The notes beneath the pieces were generated by a model, which saw only the letters and a program-made list of their open reading frames with translations, made no database searches and had not been told where the DNA came from. Below are positions 62,413 through 64,000 of a stretch of DNA of 64,000 bases, piece by piece (positions within the stretch are counted from its first letter, which is position 1; every line of letters begins with the position of its first letter). Source of the stretch: Tritrichomonas musculus (Eukaryota; Parabasalia; Tritrichomonadida; Tritrichomonadidae); contig JAPFFF010000001.1 of assembly GCA_039105265.1 (NCBI GenBank), forward strand, positions 8,122,001-8,186,000. Reading direction: 5' to 3'. Made by a program: the position numbers and the translations under genes.

Positions 62413-63870
62413 TCACTGATTATTTTCAAAACTTATTAGTGAAATTCGGAAATTATTAGGATCTGTATTTATGTGATTTTTCTTCATTGTGTAGATATAT
62501 TGCTGATTTGAGGTTAATGGTATATTTCGATTTAATAAATCATTTATGTGAGACATCTCATAAGCTCTTATTTTTTTACATTTTAAAACATCAAATCCAG
62601 CTAATTCTACTTGTGGTCTCTGAGTTGTAACTGATTTTGATATAATGCAGATAGCTCTAAAGGCTGAATGACAATTAACTTCGTTGCATACGCATAATAA
62701 TGAATAATGGATTTTTAATATTTGATTTGATTGAGCTGAAATGTTAGGTTTGTTTTTATAATTAGCATTGTATCTCTTCATCGGACCAAATATGCCAATG
62801 TCAAGAGTCTGGCATTGGTCCGATGAATGAGGTACAAGATAATGAGCAACTATGTTGTATTGTTCTAAATTTAAAGAATTGAGAGCTATTTCATGGGATT
62901 TATATCCATCTAAAATTAAAACTGCTGGGCCAAAATAGTTATGAAAAAGTCGGAGGTCCTTTAATTTTTCCAAAAAACAAGTTTTAAACCAGAAAATAAA
63001 AGATTTGGTATTAATAAAACCATTTTTTGTATGGACAATTTGTATGGAGCAAGAAGGAATGTAGTGAAATATTTCACCATCGACTGTTAATCGTGGAACT
63101 GCATATTGCGGTTGGCACATTAATCCGTTAGGTGAAATACAGGTCAAAACACTGGCTCTCTTTCCTGTTCTTGAAACAGCATAAGGTGCAGTTATAAATT
63201 CATAAGATGCTGGTACTATTACGGATTTTTCAAATGCATCTGCATATTGTTGCTCACCCTTTTCGTCTAGGTTAAATATGAAAGGAAAAGGTACTAGTTC
63301 AATTTTTTCTTTGAGTTCTTTCAAATTATTTTCTATATCAATTATCGTAGCTTCCATCCTTTTTGTTTCCATAGCCACACCAATGCAAGACTTGAAATCA
63401 TCAATAAACTTGGTAGATATCATTTTTCTGATTGTATCATGTCTGAGATACTTTCCAAAGTTGTCTATAATGAACGAAGATATTTCTTCAATAGCAGGAT
63501 ATATCGGAAAAGGCTCAGATGTATGAAGCTTGTATATATATTCTTTTAATTGATTTAGTTCTTCATTATTGAGGAAAGGAGGTCTTCCTTCTTGGCCAAT
63601 ACCTCGAATATAATTCTTGTGCATATCATTGATGCACTGTTTGGACTTTCCGAACATCGCGCCAATTCTGCTATAGGAAATTCTTATCTTATCTGTCCTA
63701 ACATATGAGCAGATGACTCCGATCTGGGAACAAAAGTTTGGAGATGATGCATACTCTTCACTTGAGATGGCTTCTTTAATCAATTGAACTTCGGTGGCGT
63801 TTCCTATGAAATCTTTTATAATTGGTAGAGGAGGAATCATTTTGCTAACTTTAGCCTGTTCTCCGTCCAT
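62413..63870 (-). CDS. intact pogo/Tigger-type (DDE_1) transposase
   Basis: A 485-residue open frame starting MDGEQAKVSKMIPP. Residues about 40-90 contain a helix-turn-helix pattern (RISYSRIGAMFGKSKQCIND), a second DNA-binding helix region follows (about 100-160, EELNQLKEYIYKLHTS), and the DDE_1 catalytic domain has D202 (FIFNLDEKGE), D321 (AVLILDGYKSHE) and D357 (VPHSSDQCQTLDIGIFGPMK). The frame is complete and all three acids are present, so it may be active and could drive TA-target elements. Element ends were not found. Confidence 0.88.
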   Translation of the reverse strand: MDGEQAKVSKMIPPLPIIKDFIGNATEVQLIKEAISSEEYASSPNFCSQIGVICSYVRTDKIRISYSRIGAMFGKSKQCINDMHKNYIRGIGQEGRPPFLNNEELNQLKEYIYKLHTSEPFPIYPAIEEISSFIIDNFGKYLRHDTIRKMISTKFIDDFKSCIGVAMETKRMEATIIDIENNLKELKEKIELVPFPFIFNLDEKGEQQYADAFEKSVIVPASYEFITAPYAVSRTGKRASVLTCISPNGLMCQPQYAVPRLTVDGEIFHYIPSCSIQIVHTKNGFINTKSFIFWFKTCFLEKLKDLRLFHNYFGPAVLILDGYKSHEIALNSLNLEQYNIVAHYLVPHSSDQCQTLDIGIFGPMKRYNANYKNKPNISAQSNQILKIHYSLLCVCNEVNCHSAFRAICIISKSVTTQRPQVELAGFDVLKCKKIRAYEMSHINDLLNRNIPLTSNQQYIYTMKKNHINTDPNNFRISLISFENNQ

Positions 63871-64000
63871 GCTTTTTACATAATAACAGTAAATGAAGTT
63901 AAATGATCATCTGAAATGTTATCATTCAAAAAGTCAAATAAACGGCTCATTTTTTGTTATTTTAAATTCAAAAAGTTGAAATAAACGTATACTTCGGATT
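63871..64000. promoter_or_regulatory. upstream flank with paired TTCAAAAAGT...AATAAACG motifs
   Basis: CATTCAAAAAGTCAAATAAACG at 63924-63945 and ATTCAAAAAGTTGAAATAAACG at 63967-63989 (approximate) are two nearly identical ~22-bp strings spaced about 44 bp. A related string precedes the relic transposase at 5860. They may be transposase- or transcription-factor-binding sites. Confidence 0.35.

Overview
The window looks like nuclear DNA of a parabasalid (trichomonad) protist, most likely Tritrichomonas or a close relative. Three things point there. (1) It encodes an [FeFe]-hydrogenase maturase HydG with a short N-terminal extension of the hydrogenosomal-presequence type. (2) The intact host genes are long, intronless open frames in extremely AT-rich DNA, and the protein families (metacaspase, DYRK kinase, USP, very large ankyrin proteins, cNMP-binding protein) are typical of trichomonads. 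(3) The gaps are crowded with DNA transposons and short non-autonomous relatives, some nested. The genus is inference; the parabasalid assignment is fairly safe.

Layout. 1-3.3 kb: AT-rich spacer and HydG (minus). 5.8-12.5 kb: a graveyard of broken DNA transposases (one P/THAP9-like, two pogo/Tigger-like) plus a small fragment resembling bacterial phenylalanyl-tRNA synthetase beta chain. 13.1-13.9 kb: a Tc1/mariner-type MITE. 14.1-15.1 kb: metacaspase (minus). 15.6-19 kb: nested elements (mariner-type in Mutator-type; an 8-bp-TSD element in a hAT). 19.8-20.9 kb: DYRK-family kinase (minus). 21.2-24.1 kb: more hAT- and TTAA-type elements. 24.9-34.2 kb: an Asn-rich protein (minus), a divergently transcribed ankyrin gene interrupted at every repeat junction, a ubiquitin protease (plus), and a 1706-residue ankyrin protein (minus). 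34.8-39.2 kb: a 27-bp AT satellite split by a hAT element and two near-identical 0.97-kb elements. 39.7-53.9 kb: a gene-dense, element-free plus-strand block with a cNMP-binding protein, a 3017-residue Tra1/TRRAP-like pseudokinase, APC4 and a GRAM/VASt-like membrane protein. 54.4-64 kb: a long-TIR element with a coiled-coil ORF (possible Polinton kin), further 8-bp-TSD elements including an inverted second copy of the 1559-bp element seen at 16.8 kb, and an intact pogo-type transposase.

The host genes look like independent single-gene transcription units: energy metabolism (HydG), protein turnover (USP, APC4), chromatin (Tra1/TRRAP), signalling (DYRK, cNMP-binding), proteolysis (metacaspase) and lipid or membrane contact (GRAM/VASt). 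There is no operon logic. The two most unusual signals are the ankyrin gene at 26.0-27.0 kb, whose repeats are separated by 60-70-bp T-rich spacers with stop codons but no canonical GT-AG ends, and the bacterial-like PheT fragment at 12.2-12.5 kb.
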